A DNA stretch of 64,000 nucleotides from Zafaria ginkgonis (GTDB lineage Bacteria > Actinomycetota > Actinomycetes > Actinomycetales > Micrococcaceae): contig NZ_BAABEO010000015.1 in NCBI RefSeq assembly GCF_039540195.1, forward strand, positions 62,001 to 126,000. The letters run 5' to 3'. The translations under genes and the position numbers were made by a program. The notes beneath the pieces were generated by a model. It worked only from the letters and a program-made list of their open reading frames with translations. It searched no databases and had not been told where the DNA came from. Numbering within the stretch: position 1 is the stretch's first letter; the number at the start of each line of letters is the position of its first letter. Positions 7,274 to 15,518 of this stretch are shown piece after piece.

Positions 7274-8692
7274 TCAGTCGTCGGTGTCTCCGATGCGGTG
7301 GACCTTCAGCGCGTTGGTGGAGCCTGCCCGGCCCGGGGGCGATCCGGCGGCGATGACGGTCAGGTCCCCGAGCGCGGCGAGTCCCCGCTCGCGCAGGAGC
7401 CGGTCGACCTGTTCGGTCATGCTGTCGGTGTTTTCGGCCTCCCGGATCCGCAGCGGCCGGATCCCCCAGGTCAGGGCCAGCACGTTCAGGGTGTCCGCCG
7501 AGGGGGTGAACGCCAGGACCGGCCTGGCCGGGCGCAGGCGGGAGAGGCGGCGGGCCGAGTCCCCGGTCTGGGTGAACGTGCAGATGCAGGTCGCCTCCAG
7601 CTGGTCGGCGATCTCCACGGCCGCCTTGGTGACCGCACCGCCCCGGGTGCGGGGCGTGGTGCCCAGCGCCGGGACGCGCTCGAGGCCGTGGCGTTCGGTG
7701 GATTCGATGATCCTCGCCATCGTCTGGACCGTCTGGACCGGGTATTTGCCGACGCTGGTTTCCCCGGAGAGCATGACCGCATCCGCCCCGTCCAGGACCG
7801 CGTTGGCGCAGTCCGAGGCCTCGGCCCGGGTGGGGGTGGGGTTCCCGATCATGGATTCGAGGACCTGGGTCGCCACGATCACCGGCTTGGCCCAGCGCCG
7901 GGCCAGCTCGATCGCGCGCTTCTGCACCAGGGGCACCTCCTCCAGAGGCAGTTCCACGCCCAGGTCCCCGCGGGCGACCATGATCGCGTCGAACGCGTCC
8001 ACGATCCCCTCCAGGGCGTCAACGGCCTGGGGCTTTTCGATCTTCGCGATCACCGGCACCCGCCGGCCCTCCTGGTCCATGACCTCGTGCACCCGGGCGA
8101 TGTCCGCGGCGTCGCGCACGAAGGACAGCGCGACCAGATCCACCCCGGTGCGCAGCGCCCAGCGCAGGTCCTCCTCGTCCTTCTCGCTCAGGGCCGGCAC
8201 GTTCACCGCGACCCCGGGCAGGTTGATGCCCTTGTTGTTGGACACCGCCCCCGCGACGACCACCTCGGTCAGGACCCGCGTGCCGTCCACGGCCAGGGCG
8301 CGCAGCTCCACCTTCCCGTCGTCGATCAGCAGCCTGTCCCCCACGGACACGTCCCCGGGCAGCCCCCGGTGGGTGGTGGAGCAGATTTCGGCGGTGCCCG
8401 CCACGTCCTCGGTGGTGATCGTGAACCGCTGCCCCACCGCCAGGTGGTGGGTTCCGGCGGCGAACCGGCCGAGCCGGATCTTGGGTCCCTGCAGGTCCGC
8501 GAACACCGCCACCGGCCTGTCCAGCTCCAGCGCGGCCTTGCGCACGTGCCGGTAGGTTTGTTCGTGCACCGAATGCTCCCCGTGGCTCATGTTCAGCCGG
8601 GCCACGTCCACCCCGGCCTCCAACACCGCCAAGGTGGCCTCGTAGGTCGAAATCGCCGGGCCAAACGTGGCCACGATCTTCGCGCGTCTCAT
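7274..8692 (-). CDS. pyk: Pyruvate kinase
   Basis: 472-residue glycolytic enzyme making pyruvate and ATP from phosphoenolpyruvate and ADP. It opens with MRRAKIVATFGPAIST. The K/Mg-binding barrel carries VIAKIEKPQAV and MVARGDLGVELPLE, and the lid carries ATQVLESMI and DAVMLSGETSVGKYP. The start overlaps the stop of the glycerate kinase gene by ATGA, so it is the last gene of the tartrate-type operon. Here it probably acts as a dedicated second pyruvate kinase, like the ttuE product of Agrobacterium tartrate operons (recalled), rather than the housekeeping copy; that distinction is an inference from context. Confidence 0.95.
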   Translation of the reverse strand: MRRAKIVATFGPAISTYEATLAVLEAGVDVARLNMSHGEHSVHEQTYRHVRKAALELDRPVAVFADLQGPKIRLGRFAAGTHHLAVGQRFTITTEDVAGTAEICSTTHRGLPGDVSVGDRLLIDDGKVELRALAVDGTRVLTEVVVAGAVSNNKGINLPGVAVNVPALSEKDEEDLRWALRTGVDLVALSFVRDAADIARVHEVMDQEGRRVPVIAKIEKPQAVDALEGIVDAFDAIMVARGDLGVELPLEEVPLVQKRAIELARRWAKPVIVATQVLESMIGNPTPTRAEASDCANAVLDGADAVMLSGETSVGKYPVQTVQTMARIIESTERHGLERVPALGTTPRTRGGAVTKAAVEIADQLEATCICTFTQTGDSARRLSRLRPARPVLAFTPSADTLNVLALTWGIRPLRIREAENTDSMTEQVDRLLRERGLAALGDLTVIAAGSPPGRAGSTNALKVHRIGDTDD

Positions 8693-9837
8693 GGGTTGAT
8701 GGGTTCCTTGTCGGTGAGGGAGTCTATGATGCGCTTCCCGAGGGTGGCGAGCAGGGCGGCCGAGAGTTCGGGATCGACAGCGCTGTCCTGATCGGTCATG
8801 GCGCTCAGGGCGTGGATCGCCGCGATGTGGTGTTCGGGGAGCGCGTCCGCGGGCAGCGCGTTGTGCCCGACCACCGCGACCACGGGAACGGGCGCGGAGC
8901 GGCGCGCGACCACCAGGGGCAGTTTCCCTGAGAGGGTCTGCTCATCCATCTTGCCCTCGCCGGTGATGACCAGGTCGCAGCCTTCCAGCGCCCGGTCGAA
9001 CTCGAGCAGGTCCAGGAAGAAGTCCGCTCCGGAGACCATCCGCGCGCCGAGCAGCATCGCTGCGTAGCCCAGTCCCCCGGCGCTTCCCGCCCCGGCCGCC
9101 GCCGCGGAGGCGGTGCCGGGCCAACCGGCCTCGTCGAGCCGCCGGGCCAGGTTGGCCAGACCGGCTTCGAGCAGCCGCACGTCGGCGGGGGTGGCCCCCT
9201 TCTGGGGCCCGTAGACCGCGGCCGCTCCGTCGGGGCCGAGAAGCGGGTTGCGGACGTCGTTGGCCGCGACGAGGTCCACGCCGTCAAGCGGGATCAGCCC
9301 CGCTGTGTCGATTCGGGCGATGTCCTGGAGCGTTCCCCCGGTGGGGGTGAGCGGGTTCCCTGCCGCGTCCAGGAAGCGGACGCCGAGGGCTGCGAGCATG
9401 CCTGCGCCGCCGTCGGTGGTCGCGCTGCCGCCCAGGGCCAGGACGATCCGCCGCGGCCCCCGCTCCAGCGCCGCGCGGATGGCCTGGCCGAAGCCGGTGC
9501 TGCTGCTGGCCAGCGGGGCCGGCTTCCCGGGCGGGAGCATCTGCAGCCCGCAGGTGGTGGCCACCTCGACGACGGCTGTGGAGCCGTCGAAGGCGATCGT
9601 GGCCTCGGCCGGTTCCCCGGTGGGGCCCTCGATGGGGGTGCTGAGCGGCGCGAAGCCGGCGTCGAGGGCGGCCTGGACGCTGCCGTCGCCGCCGTCGGCC
9701 AGGGGCAGGGTGCGGCAGGTGACCGGCCGCTGGCCGGAACCGGCGGCGAGGCCGGTTCCGAGCCAGTGGGCGACTTCCGATGCCGTGAGCGAGCCCTTGA
9801 ACTTGTCCACGGCGATCAGGACGTTGAGCGGTTTCAT
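8689..9837 (-). CDS. Glycerate kinase (GarK/GlxK type)
   Basis: 382 residues of the type-I glycerate kinase family, which phosphorylates D-glycerate, usually to 2-phosphoglycerate. Family segments: VLIAVDKFKGSLTASEVA at the N-terminus, TLPLADGGDGSVQAAL, VLALGGSATTDGGAGM, and VITGEGKMDEQTLSGKLP near the end. It overlaps the carrier gene upstream and the pyruvate kinase gene downstream by four bases each (ATGA), so the three proteins are made from one message. Its product enters lower glycolysis via enolase and the operon's own pyruvate kinase. The ATG at 9837 is fixed by homology and the overlap. Confidence 0.93.
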   Translation of the reverse strand: MKPLNVLIAVDKFKGSLTASEVAHWLGTGLAAGSGQRPVTCRTLPLADGGDGSVQAALDAGFAPLSTPIEGPTGEPAEATIAFDGSTAVVEVATTCGLQMLPPGKPAPLASSSTGFGQAIRAALERGPRRIVLALGGSATTDGGAGMLAALGVRFLDAAGNPLTPTGGTLQDIARIDTAGLIPLDGVDLVAANDVRNPLLGPDGAAAVYGPQKGATPADVRLLEAGLANLARRLDEAGWPGTASAAAAGAGSAGGLGYAAMLLGARMVSGADFFLDLLEFDRALEGCDLVITGEGKMDEQTLSGKLPLVVARRSAPVPVVAVVGHNALPADALPEHHIAAIHALSAMTDQDSAVDPELSAALLATLGKRIIDSLTDKEPINP

Positions 9838-11363
9838 CGTGCCGTGGCCTCCGCGAGTTCCTCGTCGCGGCCATCCGCCGCGTTTGTCCGTGCGCCGCGC
9901 TCCTGCGCTGAGTGCACCGGCGCCGCGGGCACCTGGGCGGCGGACTCGCCGTCGGACGCCGGAACGTACGCGGCGGCGACGCCGGCCTGCGTGCTGCTTT
10001 CCTGCGTGCCAGGAACGGCTTCCGTGCCGTGGAGGCCTTCCGCGGATTCCACCGCGGCGGGCGGGACGTCCTCGCCGTTGAACACGCGTCGGACGCGGTC
10101 CACGTCCAGGCTCTTGTCCCACCAGGCGATGAAGAGGGTGGCGACCGCGTTGCCGCAGAAGTTGACCAGGGCCCGGCATTCGGACATGAACTTGTCGATG
10201 CCGAAGATCAGCATGATCCCGGCCGCCGGGATGGTTCCAAGCGTGCTGAGGGTGGCCGTGAGGGCAATGAATCCGCCGCCGGCGACGCCCGCGGCCCCCT
10301 TGGAGGTGAGCAGCATGACGGCGAGCATACCCAACTGCTGCCCGATGGTCAGGTCGGTGTTGGTGGCCTGGGCGATGTACACGGCGGCGAGCGAGAGGTA
10401 GATCGCGGCGCCGTCCAGGTTGAAGCTGTAGCCGGTGGGCACCACCAGGCCGACCGTCTCCTTCTTCACTCCGGCGTGCTCAAGCTTGCGCATCAGGCCC
10501 GGGAGCGCCGGCTCGGCGGTGGAGGTGCCCAGGATCAGCAGCAGCTCCTCCTTGAAGTGCTTGAGCATCTTGAAGATGTTCAGCTTCAGGAAGGCCATGA
10601 CCCCGCCCAGGACCACCACCACGAACACGATCGAGGTCCCGTAGAAGAGCAGGATCAGCCAGCCGAGGCTGGAGAGGGTCTCGACCCCGTACTTGCCGAC
10701 CGCGAAGGCCATGGCGCCGAACGCGCCCAGGGGCGCGGCCTTCATGATGAAGTTCAGCACCTTGAAGATCACCTTGGTCAGGCGCTGGACGACGTCCAGG
10801 ATCGGCGCACCGACCTTGCCGACCGCGTTCAGCGCGATGCCGAAGACCACGGCCATGAAGATGATCTGGAGGATGTCCCCCTCCACGAACGGTTCGGCCA
10901 CGCTGCCCGGGATGATGTGGGTCAGGAACTCCCACCACTGCTGGTTCTGGCCCTTTTCGATGAGTTCGGCCGCGGTGCCGGTGGTCTCGATCTTGCTTGC
11001 ATCGGCGTTTACTCCGTCGCCGAGCCGGAAGACGTTGATCGCGACCAGGCCCATGAGCATGGCGCAGATCGTGCCGATCTGGAAGTAGCCGAGCGCCTTC
11101 AGCCCGGTGACGCCGACCTTCTTCAGATCCGCGACGCTGGCGATCCCGCCGACGATCGTCAGGAAGACGATCGGGCCGATGAGCATCTTCATCGCCTCGA
11201 CGAACGTGGTGCCGATCGGCTGCATCGCCTGCCCGGTGTCCGGGGCGAGCCAGCCGACCAGAATGCCGATGGCGATCGCGACGAGCACCCAGAAGTACAG
11301 CTGCCGGTACCAGCGCTTGCGCGCGGCCGGCGGGCGGACGGTTGCGCCTGTGGAGTGGTCCAT
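9834..11363 (-). CDS. dctA: Dicarboxylate/amino acid:cation symporter (DctA/GltP family)
   Basis: 509-residue SDF-family carrier taking up C4-dicarboxylates with Na+ or H+. Membrane helices begin at residue ~20 (QLYFWVLVAIAIGILVGWL). The signature hairpin is LGTSTAEPALPGLM, followed by the substrate and ion site GYSFNLDGAAIYLSLAAVY and CGNAVATLFIAWW. A hydrophilic tail of about 75 residues after the last helix is longer than in E. coli DctA. A GAGG site precedes ATG 11363. Context (tartrate dehydrogenase upstream, glycerate kinase and pyruvate kinase downstream) suggests tartrate or malate as substrate. Confidence 0.92.
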   Translation of the reverse strand: MDHSTGATVRPPAARKRWYRQLYFWVLVAIAIGILVGWLAPDTGQAMQPIGTTFVEAMKMLIGPIVFLTIVGGIASVADLKKVGVTGLKALGYFQIGTICAMLMGLVAINVFRLGDGVNADASKIETTGTAAELIEKGQNQQWWEFLTHIIPGSVAEPFVEGDILQIIFMAVVFGIALNAVGKVGAPILDVVQRLTKVIFKVLNFIMKAAPLGAFGAMAFAVGKYGVETLSSLGWLILLFYGTSIVFVVVVLGGVMAFLKLNIFKMLKHFKEELLLILGTSTAEPALPGLMRKLEHAGVKKETVGLVVPTGYSFNLDGAAIYLSLAAVYIAQATNTDLTIGQQLGMLAVMLLTSKGAAGVAGGGFIALTATLSTLGTIPAAGIMLIFGIDKFMSECRALVNFCGNAVATLFIAWWDKSLDVDRVRRVFNGEDVPPAAVESAEGLHGTEAVPGTQESSTQAGVAAAYVPASDGESAAQVPAAPVHSAQERGARTNAADGRDEELAEATAR

Positions 11364-11539
11364 GGTTCCTACCTCATTGTTGGAAAGGCCGTAGTGGGAA
11401 AAGGCCGTGCTCCGCATGCACAACTGGTTTCGGAGTCGCGGGCCGGAAGAAGATCGGGGGTCCGGAGGGGGTGTCCGGGATTCATGCCCGGTCCGGCGTC
11501 GGGGTGTCCGCGCCGGACCGGGCGGTCCAACCTGGAAGG

Positions 11540-12637
11540 TCAGACGGTGACGAGCTTCGCGCTCAGGGCGGCGACGATCGATTCGGTGATCTCGTCGGTC
11601 GTGGCGGTGCCGCCGATGTCGCGGGTCAGGGCCCCGGCGGCGGTGGTGGCCTCGATCGCGGCTTCGATCCGGCGGGCCTCCTCGTGCAGGCCGAAGTGGT
11701 CCAGCATCAGGGCGGCGCTGGCGATCGCGCCGATCGGGTTGCTGATGCCCAGGCCGGCAATGTCCGGCGCCGAGCCGTGGACCGGCTCGAACATGCTGGG
11801 GAAGCGGCGTTCGGGGTTCAGGTTCGCGCTGGCCGCAAGGCCCAGGCTGCCGGCCAGGGCCGAGCCCAGGTCGGAGAGGATGTCCGCGTTGAGGTTGGAG
11901 GCGACGACGACGGAAAGCTGCTCCGGGTGCAGGATGAACTTCGCACTCATCGCGTCGACCAGGACGCTTTCGGTCTCCACGTCCGGGTAGTCCAGGGCGA
12001 CCCGGTTGAACACCTCGTCCCACAGCACCATGCCGTACTGCTGGGCGTTGGACTTGGTCACGGAGGAAACCTTCCTGACCGTGCGGGTGCGGGCCAGGTC
12101 GAAGGCGAAGCGCATGATGCGCTCGCAGCCCTTTTCGGTGAACAGGGCGGTCTGCAGGGCAACCTCGTTGCCGGGGCCACGGCCGCTGAGGTTGCGCCCG
12201 CCGAGGCCGGCGTACTCGCCCTCGCTGTTTTCGCGGACCACGATCCAGTCGAGCTCGGTGTCGTCCGCCTTGCGCAGCGGGGACTGGACGCCGGGCAGGA
12301 ACTTGACCGGGCGGATGTTGGCCCACTGATCGAAGTTCTGAGTGATGTTCAGCCGCAAGCCCCACAGGCTGGTGTGGTCCGGGACGTTTTCCCAGCCGAC
12401 CGCGCCGAAGTAGATGGAGTCGAAGGCCTTCAGCGTCTCCAGGCCGTTCGGATCCATCATGATCCCGTGCTTGGCGTAGTACTCGCAGCCCCACGGGAAC
12501 TCGGTCCACTCGAAGGCGAACTGTCCGTTGGACTGCTCCTGGAGGACGTCGAGCACGCGGCGGCCCGCGGCGACGACCTCCTTGCCCACGCCGTCGGCCG
12601 GGATGGAAGCGATCTTGAAGACCTGGGTCTCACTCAT
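11540..12637 (-). CDS. ttuC: Tartrate dehydrogenase/decarboxylase (D-malate dehydrogenase family)
   Basis: 365 residues of the isocitrate/isopropylmalate dehydrogenase superfamily, TtuC/DmlA branch. Seen: IPADGVGKEVV at the start, FGAVGWENVPDH, the arginine-rich substrate segment LWGLRLNITQNFDQWANIRP, VRENSEGEYAGLGGR, and FEPVHGSAPDIAGLGISNP with the NAD pocket. Family members oxidise L- or meso-tartrate and D-malate with NAD+, and convert meso-tartrate to D-glycerate plus CO2. It is the first gene of a four-gene operon whose later members handle glycerate, which favours tartrate as substrate; D-malate remains possible. GGAGAG lies six bases before ATG 12637. Confidence 0.88.
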   Translation of the reverse strand: MSETQVFKIASIPADGVGKEVVAAGRRVLDVLQEQSNGQFAFEWTEFPWGCEYYAKHGIMMDPNGLETLKAFDSIYFGAVGWENVPDHTSLWGLRLNITQNFDQWANIRPVKFLPGVQSPLRKADDTELDWIVVRENSEGEYAGLGGRNLSGRGPGNEVALQTALFTEKGCERIMRFAFDLARTRTVRKVSSVTKSNAQQYGMVLWDEVFNRVALDYPDVETESVLVDAMSAKFILHPEQLSVVVASNLNADILSDLGSALAGSLGLAASANLNPERRFPSMFEPVHGSAPDIAGLGISNPIGAIASAALMLDHFGLHEEARRIEAAIEATTAAGALTRDIGGTATTDEITESIVAALSAKLVTV

Positions 12638-12664
12638 GGGTTTCTCTCCTGAATCGAATGTGCT

Positions 12665-12681
12665 CCGCATCACATATGCGG
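12665..12681. promoter_or_regulatory. 17-bp palindrome in the tartrate operon promoter
   Basis: CCGCAT at 12665-12670 and ATGCGG at 12676-12681 flank CACAT. It lies 28 bp upstream of the tartrate dehydrogenase start, where a repressor or activation site near the core promoter would be. With the T-N11-A site at 12745-12759 it gives two candidate LysR contact points, the usual arrangement of recognition and activation sites. Confidence 0.45.
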
Positions 12682-12744
12682 CTTCGAATTCAATTAGAGC
12701 GCCCGGCTTACCATCGCGTCCAAGACCGAAAGTTCATGCGCCAA

Positions 12745-12759
12745 ATAGGAACTTCCTAT
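12745..12759. promoter_or_regulatory. LysR-type T-N11-A operator upstream of the tartrate operon
   Basis: ATAGGAA-C-TTCCTAT is a perfect 15-bp palindrome that contains T-N11-A, the classic LysR-family box. It lies 108 bp upstream of the tartrate dehydrogenase start and overlaps the stop codon of the adjacent lysR gene (12756-12758). It is probably the recognition site of that regulator. Confidence 0.6.
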
Positions 12760-13655
12760 GGTTCGGCGTGGGAGGCGGCATGGTCTGCGGCGACGCCCAG
12801 GAAGGCGCGGGCGGCGGGAGTCAGGTCCGACTGCCGGCTCAGGACGGCCACGTGGAGTTCGGAGACCGGCTCGATGCGCGCCACGCGCAGGCCGGAGCGC
12901 TGGGCGAGCGGCACCCAAGAGGACGGCATGACCGCGTGCCCAACGCCGGCCAGGACCAGGGGCAGGACGGAGGTGCGGTGCGCGACCTCGGCCGCGATCT
13001 CCACGCTCACGCCGCGGGCCAGGATGTCGTCGACCAGCCACCGCATCAACGACCCCCGCTGGGAGACGACGACCCGGTGTCCGCCCAGGTCCTCGCGGGC
13101 GAGGGTGCCCCGGCCTCCAAAGGTGTCCGCGAAGGGGTTGATGATCAGCACCAGGGGCTGGCGTTCGAGCTGCATCACGTCCACGTCCGGAACCCGGATG
13201 GGGCGGTCGGAGCCCAGCAGGCCGATCTCGGTGCTTCCGCTGCGGACCGAGGCGACGACCTCCTCGGGCGTGAAGGCCGCGTCGACGCTCACCGTCACGG
13301 ACGGATGCAGGAGCGCGAAGGCGGCGATCATCGAGGACAGCGGCTCGACCCCGGGCGAGGGCATCGCGGTGAGGTCGAGCCTTCCGCTGCGCACTCCCTT
13401 CAGGGCATCCAGCGCGGACTGCGCCGCCTCCATGTCGCGGACGACCAGCCGGGCAGGCCCCACGAGTTCCTTGCCGGCGTCGCTGAGGACCACCCTGCGC
13501 CCGACCCGGTGGAAGAGCGGCAGGCCGACCTCCCGCTCTAGCGTCTTGATGGTCTGGGACAGGGAGGGCTGCGCGATGAGCAGCTTCTCGGCGGCGCGGC
13601 TGAACCCCTGATGGTCCACCACCGCCAGGAAATACCTCAGTTGCCTGACGTCCAT
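12756..13655 (-). CDS. LysR family transcriptional regulator
   Basis: 299 residues. The winged helix is MDVRQLRYFLAVVDHQGFSR through AEKLLIAQPSLSQTIKTLER, followed by a two-lobe periplasmic-binding-like effector domain (LDLTAMPSP, EIGLLGSD, VLAGVGHAVMPSSWV). GGGAGG lies a few bases before ATG 13655. It is next to the tartrate operon on the same strand and divergent from the DASS carrier, with T-N11-A boxes in front of both, so it probably controls both. In Agrobacterium (TtuA) and E. coli (DmlR, TtdR) related regulators activate tartrate or D-malate genes. The inducer is inferred to be tartrate or malate. Confidence 0.9.
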   Translation of the reverse strand: MDVRQLRYFLAVVDHQGFSRAAEKLLIAQPSLSQTIKTLEREVGLPLFHRVGRRVVLSDAGKELVGPARLVVRDMEAAQSALDALKGVRSGRLDLTAMPSPGVEPLSSMIAAFALLHPSVTVSVDAAFTPEEVVASVRSGSTEIGLLGSDRPIRVPDVDVMQLERQPLVLIINPFADTFGGRGTLAREDLGGHRVVVSQRGSLMRWLVDDILARGVSVEIAAEVAHRTSVLPLVLAGVGHAVMPSSWVPLAQRSGLRVARIEPVSELHVAVLSRQSDLTPAARAFLGVAADHAASHAEP

Positions 13656-13763
13656 GATTCCTCCCGGTTTTCCGCGTTCCGCCCGGCCGGGGTCCGACGG
13701 CGGACGGCTGGGCCGCACGCATAGGGCATCGCCGCTTCCCGCGGCGGACCCATTGGTTTTGCC

Positions 13764-13776
13764 TATCCCCAATGTA
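13764..13776. promoter_or_regulatory. Possible LysR T-N11-A box before the DASS carrier
   Basis: The stretch GCCTATCCCCAATGTAGGGC contains T(13764)-N11-A(13776) with imperfect dyad symmetry (CCTA and TAGG). It lies about 90 bp before the DASS start and about the same distance from the LysR start, where a shared operator would be expected. It matches the motif class only, so it is weak evidence. Confidence 0.35.
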
Positions 13777-13865
13777 GGGCACGGGCCTTGGACGCGACGT
13801 GCACCCCGGGGCCATAGTGAAGCTAGCCATCCAGCGACGGAACGGACACGGAACGGGGGACGCAG

Positions 13866-15494
13866 GTGAGCAGCGATCCCGCAGCCCCGGCCGTGGGCCC
13901 GGGGCCCCCGCGGCGGACGGACGTCCGCGCGGCCTTGCTGGGCGGAAAGACCTTCCGCAGCCTGAGCGAACAGACCCTCTCCCCCAAGGAGGAGAGGTTC
14001 GAGCGCGCCAGGCAAACGACCGGGCTCTTCCTCGCCCCGGCTGCAGCGGTCACCTTCGCGCTCCTGCCGGTGCCCATGGATCCCACGCAGCATCTGCTGG
14101 CGGCGATCCTCCTGGGCGTGATCATCCTTTGGATCTGCGAGCCGGTCCCACTCCCCGTCGGAGGCCTGCTCGGGGTGGCCGCCATCGTGGTCCTCGGTGT
14201 CGCCCCTGTCCGCGAGGTGCTGGCTCCGTTCGGGTCGAGCACCATCTTCACCTTCATCGGCGCGTTCATCCTGGCCCAGGCGATGCTCAAGCACGGCATC
14301 GCCCAGCGCTTGGCCTTCGCGGTCCTTGCCCTTCCGGGCGTGGCCAAGTCCACCTACCGCGTCGTCGTGGCGTTCGGCGTGATCACGTGCATGTTGTCGG
14401 CCTTCGTCTCGAACACGGCGACCGTGGCCATGCTCATGCCCACCGCGCTGGGCATCCTCACCGTCATCGCCCAGCTCATGCAGAACCGCGGGATCGTCAA
14501 GGCCGACTTCGACCCCCTGCGCCTGCGCGTCGGCGCGGCGCTGATGCTGATGCTCGCCTACGGCGCCAGCGTCGGCGGACTGCTGACTCCCGTGGGCTCC
14601 CCCGCGAACCTCGTAGGCCGCGGCCTGATCGAGGAGGCCACCGGGGAACGCATCTCCTTCGCCCAGTGGGCGGTCGTCGCCGCTCCGCTCTGCCTGGCCA
14701 TGTTCGTTGTGCTGGCCGCGACCATGTTCCTGCTCAACAAGCCCGAGATCCGCCATCTGGAGGGCGTCGACGCCTTCGTCCGCGAACGGCGGGCCACCCA
14801 AGGCAGGATGACCCGGGCCGAGGTCAACACCCTGGTCGCGTTCGGGTTCACCGTGACTCTGTGGCTGCTCCCGGCATTCGCCGGCTTGGTCGCGGGCACC
14901 GGCTCCGAGCTCTACGCCTTCCTTGACGACCGGCTGGACGAGGGCATCGTGGCCGTGCTCGGAGCGTCGCTGCTGTTCATCCTGCCCACCAACTGGAAGG
15001 AACGCCGCGCCACCCTCACGTGGTCCGACGCCGCCAGGATCGACTGGGGAACGATCCTCCTCTTCGGCACCGGCATCATCTTCGGCTCGCTGCTTGCGGC
15101 GACCGGTCTCGCCGAGACGATCGGCGCCACCGCCTCCGCGGCCCTCGGCTTCACCGGCGCCCTAGCCATCACAGTGTTCGCCACGGTCCTCGCCATCGTC
15201 ATCTCGGAGACGACCAGCAACACCGCCTCCGCAGCCGTCGTCGTGCCGATCGTCATCCCGCTCTGCACGGCCATGGGAGTGGACCCGTTCGTGCCCGCCC
15301 TGGCGGCGACCTTCGCCGCCTCCTTCGGGTTCATGCTTCCGGTCTCCACCCCGCAGAACGCGATCGTCTACGGCTCCGGCACGGTGCCCATCACCCGGAT
15401 GGTCCGCACCGGCCTGGTCTTCGACGTCCTCGGCGCGATCCTGATCATCGCCATCCTCCCCGTAATGGTCGCCGCGGCCGGGATCGGCGCGTAA
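13866..15494 (+). CDS. DASS/SLC13 family anion transporter (dicarboxylate or tartrate carrier)
   Basis: 542 residues, about 12 membrane helices after a 60-residue cytoplasmic N-terminus. The two family signatures are SNTATVAMLMPTALG in the first half and the later SETTSNTASAAVVVPIVIPL; both SNT boxes belong to the Na+ and substrate sites. GTG 13866 is preceded by GGGGGACG. The family includes succinate/malate importers and the E. coli tartrate:succinate antiporter TtdT. It is divergent from the LysR gene and close to the tartrate operon, so it is probably a second entry route for the same acids. It ends 24 bp from the convergent glucosidase gene. Confidence 0.88.
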   Translation: MSSDPAAPAVGPGPPRRTDVRAALLGGKTFRSLSEQTLSPKEERFERARQTTGLFLAPAAAVTFALLPVPMDPTQHLLAAILLGVIILWICEPVPLPVGGLLGVAAIVVLGVAPVREVLAPFGSSTIFTFIGAFILAQAMLKHGIAQRLAFAVLALPGVAKSTYRVVVAFGVITCMLSAFVSNTATVAMLMPTALGILTVIAQLMQNRGIVKADFDPLRLRVGAALMLMLAYGASVGGLLTPVGSPANLVGRGLIEEATGERISFAQWAVVAAPLCLAMFVVLAATMFLLNKPEIRHLEGVDAFVRERRATQGRMTRAEVNTLVAFGFTVTLWLLPAFAGLVAGTGSELYAFLDDRLDEGIVAVLGASLLFILPTNWKERRATLTWSDAARIDWGTILLFGTGIIFGSLLAATGLAETIGATASAALGFTGALAITVFATVLAIVISETTSNTASAAVVVPIVIPLCTAMGVDPFVPALAATFAASFGFMLPVSTPQNAIVYGSGTVPITRMVRTGLVFDVLGAILIIAILPVMVAAAGIGA

Positions 15495-15518
15495 CCGCCG
15501 GGACGGCGCCGGAGGTCA

